Below are positions 7,575-16,440 of a DNA stretch of 64,000 bases, in pieces. The DNA is taken from positions 124,001 to 188,000 of the forward strand of contig CAIQIK010000020.1 of NCBI GenBank assembly GCA_903871855.1. Direction: 5' to 3'. A program made the translations under genes and the position numbers. The DNA is from an uncultured Caldisericota bacterium (GTDB lineage Bacteria; Caldisericota; Caldisericia; Cryosericales; Cryosericaceae). Each line of letters begins with the position of its first letter. The stretch's first letter is position 1. The notes beneath the pieces are model-generated. The model worked only from the letters and a program-made list of their open reading frames with translations, was not told where the DNA came from and did not search any database.

Positions 7575-9638
7575 TCATACCTCCTCGTCTGGTGCTGCCG
7601 CTGTCTGTAGTATGCCACAATCGACCGGCCGCGCAACTCGCGCCACGGGCACTCGCAAGACCGTGTGAACGCCCTGTCGCTCAGGACGTGCAGCCACCCC
7701 GTTCACGGTCCACTGATCGAATGTGTCGGGGACGCCGATCAGTGCTTCACCCTCAAGTCGAGCGGTGTCGAAGCGCTGGAATACGATAGACGTTTCATGG
7801 TACTCGAAGTGCGCGATATCAAGTCCCGGGAACAGATGGGTCGTCGTTCCAAGGAGCTCAACGTCGTTCCCCTCCGCCTTCCGGAGACAGGTCGAATCGA
7901 AGGGAAGGAGCTGCAGGGGCTCTCCTCCGTCGATCAAGTGCCCGTTGCAGTAATAGACTCCAGGATCCAGATCTATCGTGGCAGACCGGGGGCCCAGGTT
8001 GGCAGCGACGATGAACGTGGCATTTTCTGTACGCAAGGTTAAGCGCCATGCCTCGCCGAATGGTCTGGCCTCGAGGGCGACCTTCGCTGAGAACGGAAAC
8101 TGGGAAAGGTACTGCCTGAGCTGCGCTTCTGTATAGGAGGAGATGTCGTCTGATGTGAAGACAACACCCCCCATCGTCTGGTTCACGAGGAACAGTGTGC
8201 GGCGCTGTGCTTCCGTCAGACTGTTTCCGGTGTTACGAAGGACGGTGACGTCTGGATCGTTCCAGAACGCCGCTCCATTCAGATGTCTTCGGCTGATGGC
8301 GTTTCGCAGTGCGCTGACTGTCGATACCCGCTCGCGGTAGTGGACCGTCGAGAGCAGGCGGTTCTCCCACTTCAGGGCGACATCTCCGCCGATTCGGCAG
8401 AAGTCGACCTGTCCAAATGCAGGGCCGAGTGGAACACCGCACCCCAGAATGAGGTTGTCCCCGATGATGTCGCGCAGGAACTGCATGGATTCGGACATGA
8501 CCTGGCCTCGCGTCTTACCTTTGGGAGCTTTGCGACAGGCGGTGTACAGGAAATCGAGCTTGACCAGGTCGAAGTGCCAGGTATGCAGAACCAGGTCAAA
8601 GACATCACGGAGATAGGAGCGGACAGCCAGGTTTTCCACGTCAAGCGAGTAGAAGAAACCGCTCCAGCTCGGGTTGTAACCAGCTTTGACGGGTCTTCCG
8701 TTGTCCTCCGTAAGGAACCAGTCGGGATGATCGCGCAGCAGGTCAGATCTCTCCTCTGCAATGAAGGGTGCCAGCCACAGGCCGGCCTTGTAGCCGTGCC
8801 CGTGGATTGCATCGGCTATAGCCCCCATCCCGTCCGGGAACTTGGCGTTGGTTATCAGCCAATCGCCGACAGCATGTTGCCACCCGTCGTCGATCTGGAA
8901 GACATCAAGAGGGACCTCATGGTCGCCCAGAGCGTCAAGGTTGTGCCGGATAATCTCCTGCGTAATGCCCGTGTAGTAGTTGTACCAGCTTGTCCAGCCG
9001 GTCAAAGGTAGCGTCCGGAGACGTCGGAGGCCAAGGAGGTCGAAATATCGGCCAAACGTCTCGCGGTCCGTTCCAGTTCCCACATATACGTCGTACAGAA
9101 CATACGGTTCAGTGGGCATGACGCCTCCGCATTCCTTCTGGAGCGTGACCTTTCCTGCGGAGGCGGTAACCGTCACCAGAGTAAACCCTGTGTGTTCAGC
9201 CAGTGAGCCAAACAGGGTCAGAAGATCAGGTTCGGTCCGAACATATCCATAGGTCCACCCATGGAAACGCCCTGGGAAGCCAGGGTTCGTGACATACTCG
9301 TAGTCGCCGTACATCGAACACCGTGAGCGGGCCAGCCTGCTGAGCGAAGGGATACGCCCCCTGGGTCCCAGCTCACGTGACTCTGTCCATGTCTGGTAGC
9401 CATTCACGAAGATGCGGCTGGTTGCTGGAACAGCAATGGGGACCCGCAGTTCGGCTGCAAGCAGCGTCATCGGGGCACGAGGCGTCACGGTGATGGTCCA
9501 GCGCTCTCCGGGGGAAATTGCGCCTACCTTTGGCGTAATAATGAGGTCGTCGTTTTCCGCTTGCCCGTCCAGATCGAAGTCTAGGGTCATAACGACCCCT
9601 TCGCGACGATAGGTCAGTTTTCCCCTCACATTCTCCAT
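7575..9638 (-). CDS. GH36 alpha-galactosidase
   Basis: The 687-residue product matches GH36 alpha-galactosidases: an N-terminal beta-sandwich (about 1-200), then a TIM barrel with DVFQIDDGWQ (245-254), a predicted nucleophile Asp362 in LVKLDFLY and a predicted acid/base Asp419 in CRIGGDV. It releases galactose from melibiose- or raffinose-type sugars; no secretion signal is seen. The start at 9638 has GGGAGGGG four bases upstream; frames from 9671 read through the galK end. It begins two bases after the galK stop, so galactose released here goes straight to galactokinase. The downstream GH1 gene overlaps or abuts its stop. Confidence 0.92.
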   Translation of the reverse strand: MENVRGKLTYRREGVVMTLDFDLDGQAENDDLIITPKVGAISPGERWTITVTPRAPMTLLAAELRVPIAVPATSRIFVNGYQTWTESRELGPRGRIPSLSRLARSRCSMYGDYEYVTNPGFPGRFHGWTYGYVRTEPDLLTLFGSLAEHTGFTLVTVTASAGKVTLQKECGGVMPTEPYVLYDVYVGTGTDRETFGRYFDLLGLRRLRTLPLTGWTSWYNYYTGITQEIIRHNLDALGDHEVPLDVFQIDDGWQHAVGDWLITNAKFPDGMGAIADAIHGHGYKAGLWLAPFIAEERSDLLRDHPDWFLTEDNGRPVKAGYNPSWSGFFYSLDVENLAVRSYLRDVFDLVLHTWHFDLVKLDFLYTACRKAPKGKTRGQVMSESMQFLRDIIGDNLILGCGVPLGPAFGQVDFCRIGGDVALKWENRLLSTVHYRERVSTVSALRNAISRRHLNGAAFWNDPDVTVLRNTGNSLTEAQRRTLFLVNQTMGGVVFTSDDISSYTEAQLRQYLSQFPFSAKVALEARPFGEAWRLTLRTENATFIVAANLGPRSATIDLDPGVYYCNGHLIDGGEPLQLLPFDSTCLRKAEGNDVELLGTTTHLFPGLDIAHFEYHETSIVFQRFDTARLEGEALIGVPDTFDQWTVNGVAARPERQGVHTVLRVPVARVARPVDCGILQTAAAPDEEV

Positions 9639-9639
9639 T

Positions 9640-10806
9640 CTACCCCTCCCCGGTCGTTTCGTGGACACCATCAGCTGCGTGTGTTACATAGAATGCAGGT
9701 TCCAAACCAGTCGCTGCCAGGTAGGCGGATCGAACGGAAGCCGTGAAGTTGGAAATCTCCGCCCGCTCGACGAGCGCGATAGCACAGCCTCCGAAACCAG
9801 CACCTGTCATGCGGGCCCCCAGACATCCTGGAGCCTGAAGTGCTGCACCAACGATCGCGTCGAGATGCGATCCAGTCACTTCGTAGTCGTCCCGAAGCGA
9901 CGCGTGAGACTCTGTGAGCAGTCTCCCGAATGCGGCCAGATCTCCCGCCGCCAACACGCGAGATGCTCGCTTCACCCGTGCCTGTTCCGAGATGACATGG
10001 TGGGCTCTTCGCCGCAGAACCGGGTCCGAAACGTGGGACAGTACGTCGCTCCATGAGGCGTGGACAAGCCCGTTTCGGGGCGCGTCTGTCTCGAGAAGCC
10101 GGAGAACGGCATTGCACTCAGCCCTGCGTTTGTTGTATTTCGAGTCGGCTAGTCGCCGTTGTCGGGACGTGTTCATGATGACGCAAGCGTGTGCCCCCAT
10201 AGCGACAGGCACGTAGTGGTAGTCGTGTGATTCGCAGTTGAGCAGCAGGGCACAGTCCTCCTTGCCGAGCGCGACGGCGAACTGATCCATGATGCCGCAA
10301 TTGACCCCGACAAACTGGTTCTCTGCCTTCTGGCAGAGCAGTGCGATAGCCTTGAGGTCGCTCGTGGGGGCTTCCGCGAGTGCGAGAAAGGAAAACGCAG
10401 TCAATACTCCCATGGCGGCGGACGACGAGAGTCCAGCTCCTTGCGGAAGTGTGGTGGTGAAGAGGACATCAGTTCCCCTCAGATCGACTCCCTGAAGAAG
10501 AAGTTCGTGGAGAACTCCTGCGGGGTAGTTTCCCCAGCCGCGTGCAGGATCGGGTTCGATGGGTCGGTCGAGGTCGATCTCGACGGCCAGTGGGTCATCC
10601 GATGAGTGGAGTCTGACGAGATGGTCGGAGCGGGGCCGACAGGCCGCCGCAATCCCAAGGTTGATCGCCGCGGGCATGACCAAACCGCCGTTGTAGTCGA
10701 TGTGTTCTCCGATGAGGTTTATTCTGCCGGGAGCGAGGAACGAACGGGCCTCATGGTCCCCGGGGCCGTGGAGGTGCACGAACTCCTCGGTAAAGAACGG
10801 TCGCAT
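9640..10806 (-). CDS. galK: Galactokinase
   Basis: The 388-residue product carries the galactokinase signature GRINLIGEHIDYNGG near residue 30, the GHMP kinase ATP-binding motif LPQGAGLSSSAAM, and the C-terminal MTGAGFGGCAIAL. It phosphorylates galactose at C1 in the Leloir pathway. The start at 10806 puts the signature at the usual distance from the N-terminus; a frame from 10845 would overlap galT by 37 bases. The ribosome site is weak, so translation may depend on coupling to galT, whose stop is two bases upstream. It lies between galT and alpha-galactosidase in one operon. Confidence 0.94.
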   Translation of the reverse strand: MRPFFTEEFVHLHGPGDHEARSFLAPGRINLIGEHIDYNGGLVMPAAINLGIAAACRPRSDHLVRLHSSDDPLAVEIDLDRPIEPDPARGWGNYPAGVLHELLLQGVDLRGTDVLFTTTLPQGAGLSSSAAMGVLTAFSFLALAEAPTSDLKAIALLCQKAENQFVGVNCGIMDQFAVALGKEDCALLLNCESHDYHYVPVAMGAHACVIMNTSRQRRLADSKYNKRRAECNAVLRLLETDAPRNGLVHASWSDVLSHVSDPVLRRRAHHVISEQARVKRASRVLAAGDLAAFGRLLTESHASLRDDYEVTGSHLDAIVGAALQAPGCLGARMTGAGFGGCAIALVERAEISNFTASVRSAYLAATGLEPAFYVTHAADGVHETTGEG

Positions 10807-10808
10807 GC

Positions 10809-11798
10809 TCACGGCTTCACTGCGGTCTGCTCGAACCTCCTGCATGCTGCCGCAAGGGCCGGTGCAGTTTCCTCAACGCGCAGAGGATTGCACGTCGCCC
10901 ACGCGCCCATCTCTGAGGAGGCGTAGTATTTCACGGCTGTCTTGCTCCTGAGTGGTGGATAGAACTCGATGTGAAAGTGGTACGATTCCTCGCAGTCGGC
11001 ATCTTCCGGGCTGTTCACTGGTGTTTGATGGATACACATCATGTATGGGAAGCGCCGAGCGAACAAGAGGTCGAACCCTCCTGTGAGAGTCTTGAGCATG
11101 CGGGCGAGGTTTGTCCGTTCCAGGGGCGTGAAGTCGGTGAAGGATCCCTTGTGCGCATGGCTCGTGACGAAGACGCCATATGGATAGTCGGTGAACGACG
11201 GGATGTACGCCACGAAACTCTCGTTCGCCAAGACGACGCGCCGACCATCCGACACCTCGTTGCGGGTAAGGTCGCAGAACAGGCAGCTTCCATGTTCGTC
11301 ATGCCAGGCGTGTGCGTTGTCCAGTTCCGTTCGGATCTTTAAGGGGACAAATGGATAGGCGTAGAGCTGTCCGTGGGGGTGCCGCATGGTGACGCCGACT
11401 TCCTCGCCGCGATTCTCAAAGGGAAAGATGTACTTGATGCGAGGATCGCCGGAGAGAATTCGTTGCCTTTCGGTCCAGAGTTCTACCAGGCGCGTCAGAT
11501 GCGCAACACTCAGATCGTGGAGACTGGTATCGTGCTGTGGAGAGTACAGGATGACCTCGCACTTGCCGTAGTTGGGAGCAACCGGCGATAGCTCTGATCC
11601 AACTGCATCGGGTTCGTCGGGATCCGTCGCCAGTGCCGGGAAGTCATTGTCGTATTCGAGGACGTCGTAGGTGGACGGGACGTTGCCCGATCCAGGGCAG
11701 AAGGGACAGCCATCGGTGCGCAGGTTGGGCCGTGCCTGCCTGTTGCCTGCCACCATCGTCCATGTGCGCAGAAGTGGGTTCCATCGTAGTTCGGCCAT
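10809..11798 (-). CDS. galT: Galactose-1-phosphate uridylyltransferase
   Basis: The 329-residue product has the GalT active site HPHGQ (His140 and the nucleophile His142), the zinc-type CPFC (31-34), and a C-terminal HFHIEFYPP. It exchanges UMP between UDP-glucose and galactose-1-phosphate. The start at the second of two adjacent ATGs (11798) lies six bases from AGGAGG; the first, at 11801, is only three bases away. It heads the galactoside operon and diverges from galE, so all three Leloir genes are together. The second GalT-family gene at 1-503 is clearly different in sequence. Confidence 0.94.
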   Translation of the reverse strand: MAELRWNPLLRTWTMVAGNRQARPNLRTDGCPFCPGSGNVPSTYDVLEYDNDFPALATDPDEPDAVGSELSPVAPNYGKCEVILYSPQHDTSLHDLSVAHLTRLVELWTERQRILSGDPRIKYIFPFENRGEEVGVTMRHPHGQLYAYPFVPLKIRTELDNAHAWHDEHGSCLFCDLTRNEVSDGRRVVLANESFVAYIPSFTDYPYGVFVTSHAHKGSFTDFTPLERTNLARMLKTLTGGFDLLFARRFPYMMCIHQTPVNSPEDADCEESYHFHIEFYPPLRSKTAVKYYASSEMGAWATCNPLRVEETAPALAAACRRFEQTAVKP

Positions 11799-11849
11799 CA
11801 TGGTCCTCCTGTCTCGCTGTAGTGTCGCAACGCCGGCTTGTCATCAGGC

Positions 11850-11855
11850 AGTATA
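11850..11855 (-). promoter_or_regulatory. Possible -10 element of the galT operon
   Basis: TATACT on the minus strand lies 52 bases before galT. No convincing -35 is seen, so the promoter may need an activator. It faces the galE promoter in a 169-base divergent region. Confidence 0.3.
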
Positions 11856-11897
11856 ACCCAACACCAGCATTGGTACAGGCCGAACGATGCTGTCTGC

Positions 11898-11926
11898 TTG
11901 TTCATGCGGCCCGTAGAAAGTATACT
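11898..11926 (+). promoter_or_regulatory. Predicted galE promoter
   Basis: TTGTTC (11898-11903) and TATACT (11921-11926) are separated by 17 bases, about 41 bases before the galE start. The -35 is poor. Confidence 0.45.
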
Positions 11927-11967
11927 GGTTGTGTAACCCAGTATGTGTTGAAGAAGTGGAGGGAATG

Positions 11968-12951
11968 ATGAGTGGAATGGTTCTCGTGACGGGCGGCGCC
12001 GGCTACATTGGATCGCACACTGTATGGAGACTAGTACGGAACGGCTATCAGGTCGCCGTGTTCGACAACCTTTCCACGGGGCATCGCTGGGCTGTTCCAC
12101 AGGACGTTCCGCTTATTGTCGGCGACATTGCCGATATGGCTCGTGTCACGACAACCATCCGGAAGTTTCACGTGACCAGCGTCGTGCACTTCGCGGCTTC
12201 CAGTCTTGTCGGTGAATCGATGATTGAGCCTCGCACCTACTACACGAACAATGTGATCGGGACACTACATCTTCTCGACGCCATGCGTACAACCGGCGTT
12301 GACCGCATCGTCTTCTCCAGCTCGGCTGCTGTCTATGGAGAGCCAGCCAGCGTTCCAATAGGCGAGGACAGCGCTTTGGTGCCAACCAATGTCTATGGGC
12401 GCACCAAGGTCGTTATTGAGGGAATCCTGCATGACTACGTGGTGGCATATGGGCTGCGTTCGGTCTCCCTGCGGTACTTCAACGCCGCCGGAGCCGATCC
12501 CGATGGCGGGATCGGCGAGGATCATGATCCGGAGACACATCTGATGCCTCTGGTGCTGCAGGCTGCAGCCGGCCGGAGACCATCCGTGAGTGTGTTCGGA
12601 AGCGACTACCCGACGGCTGACGGCACCTGCGTCCGAGACTACGTCCACGTGAATGATCTTGCAGATGCTCATGTTCTCGCTCTGGAGTCACTGGAATGGC
12701 AGACGGAGGCCACGTACAACCTGGGAAACGGTGCAGGATTCTCGGTGAGGCAGATCATCGAGGCGGCCCAGCAGGTTGTCGGGCACGACATACCGGTTTT
12801 TGAGGCGGGCCGGCGGGCGGGGGACCCTGCAGTGCTCATTGCCAGCAATCGGCTCGCGATTAAAGAACTGGGGTGGACGCCTCAGTTGGCGGATCTCGAG
12901 ACGATCGTCCAAACCGCCTGGAACTGGGAGCAGCATCGACCGATCGGCTAG
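11968..12951 (+). CDS. galE: UDP-glucose 4-epimerase
   Basis: The 327-residue product is an extended short-chain dehydrogenase: TGGAGYIG nucleotide-binding loop (8-15), catalytic Tyr143 and Lys147 in YGRTK, and Ser in VFSSSAAVYG. It interconverts UDP-galactose and UDP-glucose with bound NAD, completing the Leloir pathway of galT and galK, which diverge from it. Two ATGs are adjacent (11965 and 11968); the second is better spaced from GGAGGG. A frame from the TTG at 11929 is unlikely because it reads through the ribosome site. Confidence 0.93.
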   Translation: MSGMVLVTGGAGYIGSHTVWRLVRNGYQVAVFDNLSTGHRWAVPQDVPLIVGDIADMARVTTTIRKFHVTSVVHFAASSLVGESMIEPRTYYTNNVIGTLHLLDAMRTTGVDRIVFSSSAAVYGEPASVPIGEDSALVPTNVYGRTKVVIEGILHDYVVAYGLRSVSLRYFNAAGADPDGGIGEDHDPETHLMPLVLQAAAGRRPSVSVFGSDYPTADGTCVRDYVHVNDLADAHVLALESLEWQTEATYNLGNGAGFSVRQIIEAAQQVVGHDIPVFEAGRRAGDPAVLIASNRLAIKELGWTPQLADLETIVQTAWNWEQHRPIG

Positions 12952-12992
12952 TCATGGATGACGATGATGTCCGGTTTCTCCCCATTCATTCT

Positions 12993-13020
12993 TTGACCGG
13001 TCTGGGTAATGCCGTAGAAT
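12993..13020 (+). promoter_or_regulatory. Predicted promoter of the Na/phosphate transporter gene
   Basis: TTGACC (12993-12998) and TAGAAT (13015-13020) are separated by 16 bases; GGAGG lies five bases before the ATG at 13074. Confidence 0.6.
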
Positions 13021-13073
13021 AAACTGTTGGCAAGATACTGAACCGACCCGAAAACTGATTCTCGGAGGCACGA

Positions 13074-14690
13074 ATGCGTGGCCAGTACGTCTCGTTAGCC
13101 ATGAATCTCGTCATTGGGCTGTCCTTTTTCCTGTACGGTATGAAACTCCTTGGGGACGGCCTTCAGAAAGCAGCTGGAGACTCTCTCAGACGTATCCTGC
13201 AGGCTCTCACGAACAAACCAATCCGCGGAGTGCTGGTCGGTATGCTGGTCACCGGCATTATCCAGAGCAGCGGAGCCACTACGGTTATGGTCGTTGGGTT
13301 TGCCAATGCTGGATTGATGACGCTGAGGCAGGCCATGGGCGTCATCTTCGGTGCGAACATCGGCACGACTATTACAGCCCAGATCATCGTGCTCAAGCTG
13401 GACAAGCTGGTGTGGCTCTTCATGCTGGTCGGTGTCATGATGGAGTTCTTCGTCAAGCGCAAAACCAGCAAGGCCATCGGTGAGGCCATCCTTGGCTTCG
13501 GCATCCTGTTCTTCGGCCTGTACTTCATGGCAGACACCCTCTCGCCGCTTAAGGACAGTCAGGGCTTCATCAACTTCCTCGTACGGTTTGGTAAGGTCCC
13601 CATCCTGGGTGTCGGCGCTGGAGCCGTGTTCACGGCACTCATCCAGAGTTCGTCGGTGAGCACCAGCCTCGTTGTTGCTCTGGCGATGAAAGGGATGATT
13701 ACGCTCCCGTCAGCCATTTCCCTGATCCTGGGAGCCAACATCGGGACGACGGTAACCGCCGGGCTTGCAAGTATCGGCGCCAACGTTACCAGCAGACGAG
13801 CGGCACTCACGCACTTCCTCTTCAACTTCATGGGCACCATCATCATGTTCCCATTCCTTAAGCCGTTTGCCAAACTCGTGGAACTCACGGCGTCGACGCT
13901 TCCACATCAGGTGGCCAATGCGCACACGATGTTCAACGTCATCATGACCGTCGTCGCTCTGGTTTTCATTAGCCCGTTCGAGAAGCTGGTCGTGCGACTC
14001 TTGCCGTCGAAGGAGAAGGAAGTCGAAACACGGGTCGTCCAGTTTATCGACGATCGGGTACTTGCGACACCGTCCGTGGCACTCGCCCAGGCGACGCAGG
14101 AGCTTTACCGCATGGGCCACGTTGCATATGAGATGGTGGACAACTGCAGGATCGCCCTCTTCGAGAACCGCATGAATCTCCTCGAGAACGTACTTGGCAA
14201 CGAGGACCTGGTGAACTCGATGCAGAAAGAGATCACCGGGTACCTCACTAAGATCACCGAACACGATCTCTCCGAGGAACAGGGTATGCGCGTGATGGCT
14301 CTCATGCATGCAGTCAACGACATCGAACGCGTGGGGGACCATGCCACCAACCTCGTCGAGCTTATCCAGGTCAAGGACGACAAGAGGCTGAAGTTCGGCA
14401 ACGGTACCCAGGATGACCTGAAGATGGAGTTTGCTCATGTCCTGAAGACGCTTGACGAGGCCATAGATGCTCTTCGGGACTATGATGTCGAACGTGCTCA
14501 CAGGGTGAAGGAAATGGAGGACCGCTGCGACCTGATGACGAAGGAATGCATGTCCCGCAATATCTCCAGACTGAACGCACATGAGCTGGATCCGCAGGTC
14601 GGTATCATCGTCGTCGATCTATTCACGAACCTCGAACGCATCTCAGACCACTCTGACAACATAGCGGACGTCGTTCTGGGCGTGTACTAG
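13074..14690 (+). CDS. Na+/phosphate cotransporter family protein with PhoU-like domain
   Basis: The 538-residue product has an N-terminal membrane half with two inverted NaPi signature repeats, IIQSSGATTVMVVG near residue 62 and LIQSSSVSTSLVV near 188, each followed by GANIGTT. The C-terminal part (about 330-538) is soluble, helical and PhoU-like. It should import phosphate with sodium or export it, as proposed for YjbB-type relatives. It stands alone with its own promoter and terminator. The nearby surface 5'-nucleotidase at 18267 would release phosphate outside the cell, so a joint role in phosphate supply is possible but is inference. Confidence 0.88.
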   Translation: MRGQYVSLAMNLVIGLSFFLYGMKLLGDGLQKAAGDSLRRILQALTNKPIRGVLVGMLVTGIIQSSGATTVMVVGFANAGLMTLRQAMGVIFGANIGTTITAQIIVLKLDKLVWLFMLVGVMMEFFVKRKTSKAIGEAILGFGILFFGLYFMADTLSPLKDSQGFINFLVRFGKVPILGVGAGAVFTALIQSSSVSTSLVVALAMKGMITLPSAISLILGANIGTTVTAGLASIGANVTSRRAALTHFLFNFMGTIIMFPFLKPFAKLVELTASTLPHQVANAHTMFNVIMTVVALVFISPFEKLVVRLLPSKEKEVETRVVQFIDDRVLATPSVALAQATQELYRMGHVAYEMVDNCRIALFENRMNLLENVLGNEDLVNSMQKEITGYLTKITEHDLSEEQGMRVMALMHAVNDIERVGDHATNLVELIQVKDDKRLKFGNGTQDDLKMEFAHVLKTLDEAIDALRDYDVERAHRVKEMEDRCDLMTKECMSRNISRLNAHELDPQVGIIVVDLFTNLERISDHSDNIADVVLGVY

Positions 14691-14715
14691 CCGTTTTTTG
14701 TTGAAGCATACAGTG

Positions 14716-14740
14716 AGCCCCCGCCCGTAAGGCGGGGGCT
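14716..14740 (+). terminator. Terminator after the Na/phosphate transporter gene
   Basis: A 10-bp G+C-rich stem, AGCCCCCGCC with its complement, encloses the loop CGTAA and is followed by TCTC. It lies 25 bases after the stop. Confidence 0.75.
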
Positions 14741-14742
14741 TC

Positions 14743-15003
14743 TCATGCAGCCGGACTCATCTGGAGGAGATCACGAACAGCAGGAGCAAGGCTCAGCTGT
14801 TCCCGGGTCTCGAGGAAGGAGACGCTGCTTGCGTACGAGTGGTTGAGATACATCAGGTCCACGACCCATCCAGAATCCTCGACTTCTCGTTCGAGGGTAT
14901 AGGGATATTATCCCCGCAGCTCGTTCATCACAGCTTGTCGCCGCTTCACGGCTCCCTCTTTTCACTTCTCCTCTGCTCGCCCCCATTGTTCTTCCTCAGT
15001 CAC
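14743..15003 (-). pseudogene. Possible decayed gene, unidentified
   Basis: One minus-strand frame reads like protein through two stop codons: TEEEQWGRAEEK, stop, KEGAVKRRQAVMNELRG, stop, then YPYTLEREVEDSGWVVDLMY and on to a stop at 14743. The last 50 codons look like a real C-terminus. I do not recognise the family. Start and extent are unknown; the frame may be an inactivated gene or chance. The rest of the 434-base gap holds the terminator and the promoter of the next gene. Confidence 0.3.
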
Positions 15004-15077
15004 CCAGATTGGAGTAGATTTATCCGTGAGGCAACGATGCGATTTGGAGTAGAAAACACATGAGGCAATACGGTTTA

Positions 15078-15105
15078 TTGATTGCATCGGCGTTCCAACT
15101 ACACT
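15078..15105 (+). promoter_or_regulatory. Predicted promoter of the rubredoxin-like gene
   Basis: TTGATT (15078-15083) and TACACT (15100-15105) are separated by 16 bases. Transcription would begin just before the GGAGG ribosome site. Confidence 0.5.
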
Positions 15106-15124
15106 GGTGACGGAGGTGGTTTTC

Positions 15125-15460
15125 ATGAAGATGTGGCGTTGCACTGTTTGCGGACTTCTGTACGAGGGGGAGAACTCCCCTAAGGCGTGCCCCAAGTGTG
15201 GGTCTCCTGCGGAGAAGTTCGAACTCGTCTCTGAGGAACAGGTTGGGATCATCGAACGCGCTCGGAAGACGAACCAGCTGCACAGCGACCTGCTTGCTGA
15301 GTTGGCGAAGGTTGAGGCTATTGCCGACGCTGGCATTGAGGACAACCTTGATCCAGGCTGCCTTCGCACGTTCACGAAAGCCAAGGAAGCGACGAGGCTT
15401 GTGCGGCAGTTCAGTGTTGCAGAGATCAGAGTGCACGTGAACAAGGGCAAGTGGGGATGA
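15125..15460 (+). CDS. Rubredoxin-like metal-binding protein
   Basis: The 111-residue product starts with a rubredoxin-type domain: CTVCG (residues 5-9) and CPKCG (23-27) give four Cys for one iron or zinc. A helical tail of about 80 residues follows; it is not a rubrerythrin ferritin-like domain, since no ExxH iron motif is seen. Start chosen at the ATG at 15125 with GGAGG upstream. It may carry electrons or serve in oxygen defence, but the tail leaves the role open. It is monocistronic or read through into folD. Confidence 0.7.
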   Translation: MKMWRCTVCGLLYEGENSPKACPKCGSPAEKFELVSEEQVGIIERARKTNQLHSDLLAELAKVEAIADAGIEDNLDPGCLRTFTKAKEATRLVRQFSVAEIRVHVNKGKWG

Positions 15461-15573
15461 TCGTGCCTGCTCTGGTCCCGGTGCCGAGGTACTGCCTGAA
15501 TATGGCTGGTGACCACTACAGTTCCGGACCGGTCGAGTAGCTGGCGGCGGGTCACGTCGAAAAGGAGAGTGAT

Positions 15574-16425
15574 ATGGGATCCATCATGGAAGCATCGCTG
15601 TTCACGCGCAAAATCGAAGCTGAGACCATCAAGGAGGTCGAACGCCTGAAGTCAGAAGGACATAATCCCTCACTGAGTGTGATCGTGGTTGGCAACAGCC
15701 CGTCGACAATGGTCTACTTCAAGAACATGTCGCACAAGGGGGTGGAGCTCGGGTTCTATGTTGAGCTCCGGAAGATCGACGAGTCAGTCGGAGCTGCAGA
15801 GGTGCTTGAGCTCATCCGCAAACTGAATGACTCGAAGGATGTCGACGGCATTCTGGTCGGGCTTCCTTTGCCAAAGGAATATGATGTGGATTCAGTCTTG
15901 CATGGTATCAGTCCCGATAAGGATGTCGATGCTTTCCACCCCTTCAACATGGGGCAGTTGATGATTGGCAAGCCTCGCTTTGTCCCGGCCACGGCAAGAT
16001 CGATCATCTCTCTCCTGGAGAACTATGGTGTTCGCATTCAAGGCAAGAGCGCAGTCGTTGTGGGTCGCAGCAACATTGTGGGGAAGCCAGTTGCCTCACT
16101 GTTACTGCAACGTGATGCTACCGTTACGATATGTCACTCCAAGACCGTCGACCTTGCCAAGTACACGCGTGAGGCTGATATCCTGATCGTCTCCATGGGA
16201 AGACCTAGGGCGATTACGGCTGACTACGTCAAGGAAGGTGCTGTCGTCATTGACGTGGGCATCAATGACGTCAACGGGAAGATCGTAGGGGACGTCGATT
16301 TCGACGGCGTTCGCCCAAAGACATCGCTGATCACGCCGGTGCCTGGTGGAGTCGGCGTACTGACGACCCTCATGCTGTTTGACAATGTCCTGAAGGCGGC
16401 TCGGCTCAACAGCGACAAGCACTGA
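15574..16425 (+). CDS. folD: FolD-family methylene-tetrahydrofolate dehydrogenase/cyclohydrolase homologue with altered active site
   Basis: The 283-residue protein aligns without gaps to E. coli FolD across the active site. It keeps Tyr48, the DKDVDAFHP Asp119, the Rossmann motif VVGRSNIVGKP and TPVPGGVG. However, the catalytic Lys (E. coli Lys54) is Met52, the active-site Gln of VQLPLP is Gly96, and the conserved PCTP reads PATA. Lys and Gln are needed for cyclohydrolase action in studied FolD proteins, so this copy may only be a dehydrogenase or may have another role. The start at 15574 follows AAGGAGAG. The nearby DHPS-like gene also lost its motifs. Confidence 0.8.
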   Translation: MGSIMEASLFTRKIEAETIKEVERLKSEGHNPSLSVIVVGNSPSTMVYFKNMSHKGVELGFYVELRKIDESVGAAEVLELIRKLNDSKDVDGILVGLPLPKEYDVDSVLHGISPDKDVDAFHPFNMGQLMIGKPRFVPATARSIISLLENYGVRIQGKSAVVVGRSNIVGKPVASLLLQRDATVTICHSKTVDLAKYTREADILIVSMGRPRAITADYVKEGAVVIDVGINDVNGKIVGDVDFDGVRPKTSLITPVPGGVGVLTTLMLFDNVLKAARLNSDKH

Positions 16426-16440
16426 GTCGGCGAGAGTTGC

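Noticed and set aside
6313-7668. 451-codon plus-strand frame opposite the GH1 gene
   Set aside because: It mirrors the codons of a clear GH1 enzyme and has no family motifs or ribosome site.
14771-14986. 71-codon minus-strand frame in the gap after the phosphate transporter
   Set aside because: Its composition is Arg/Ser-rich and unconvincing; a different frame of the same strand looks more like protein.
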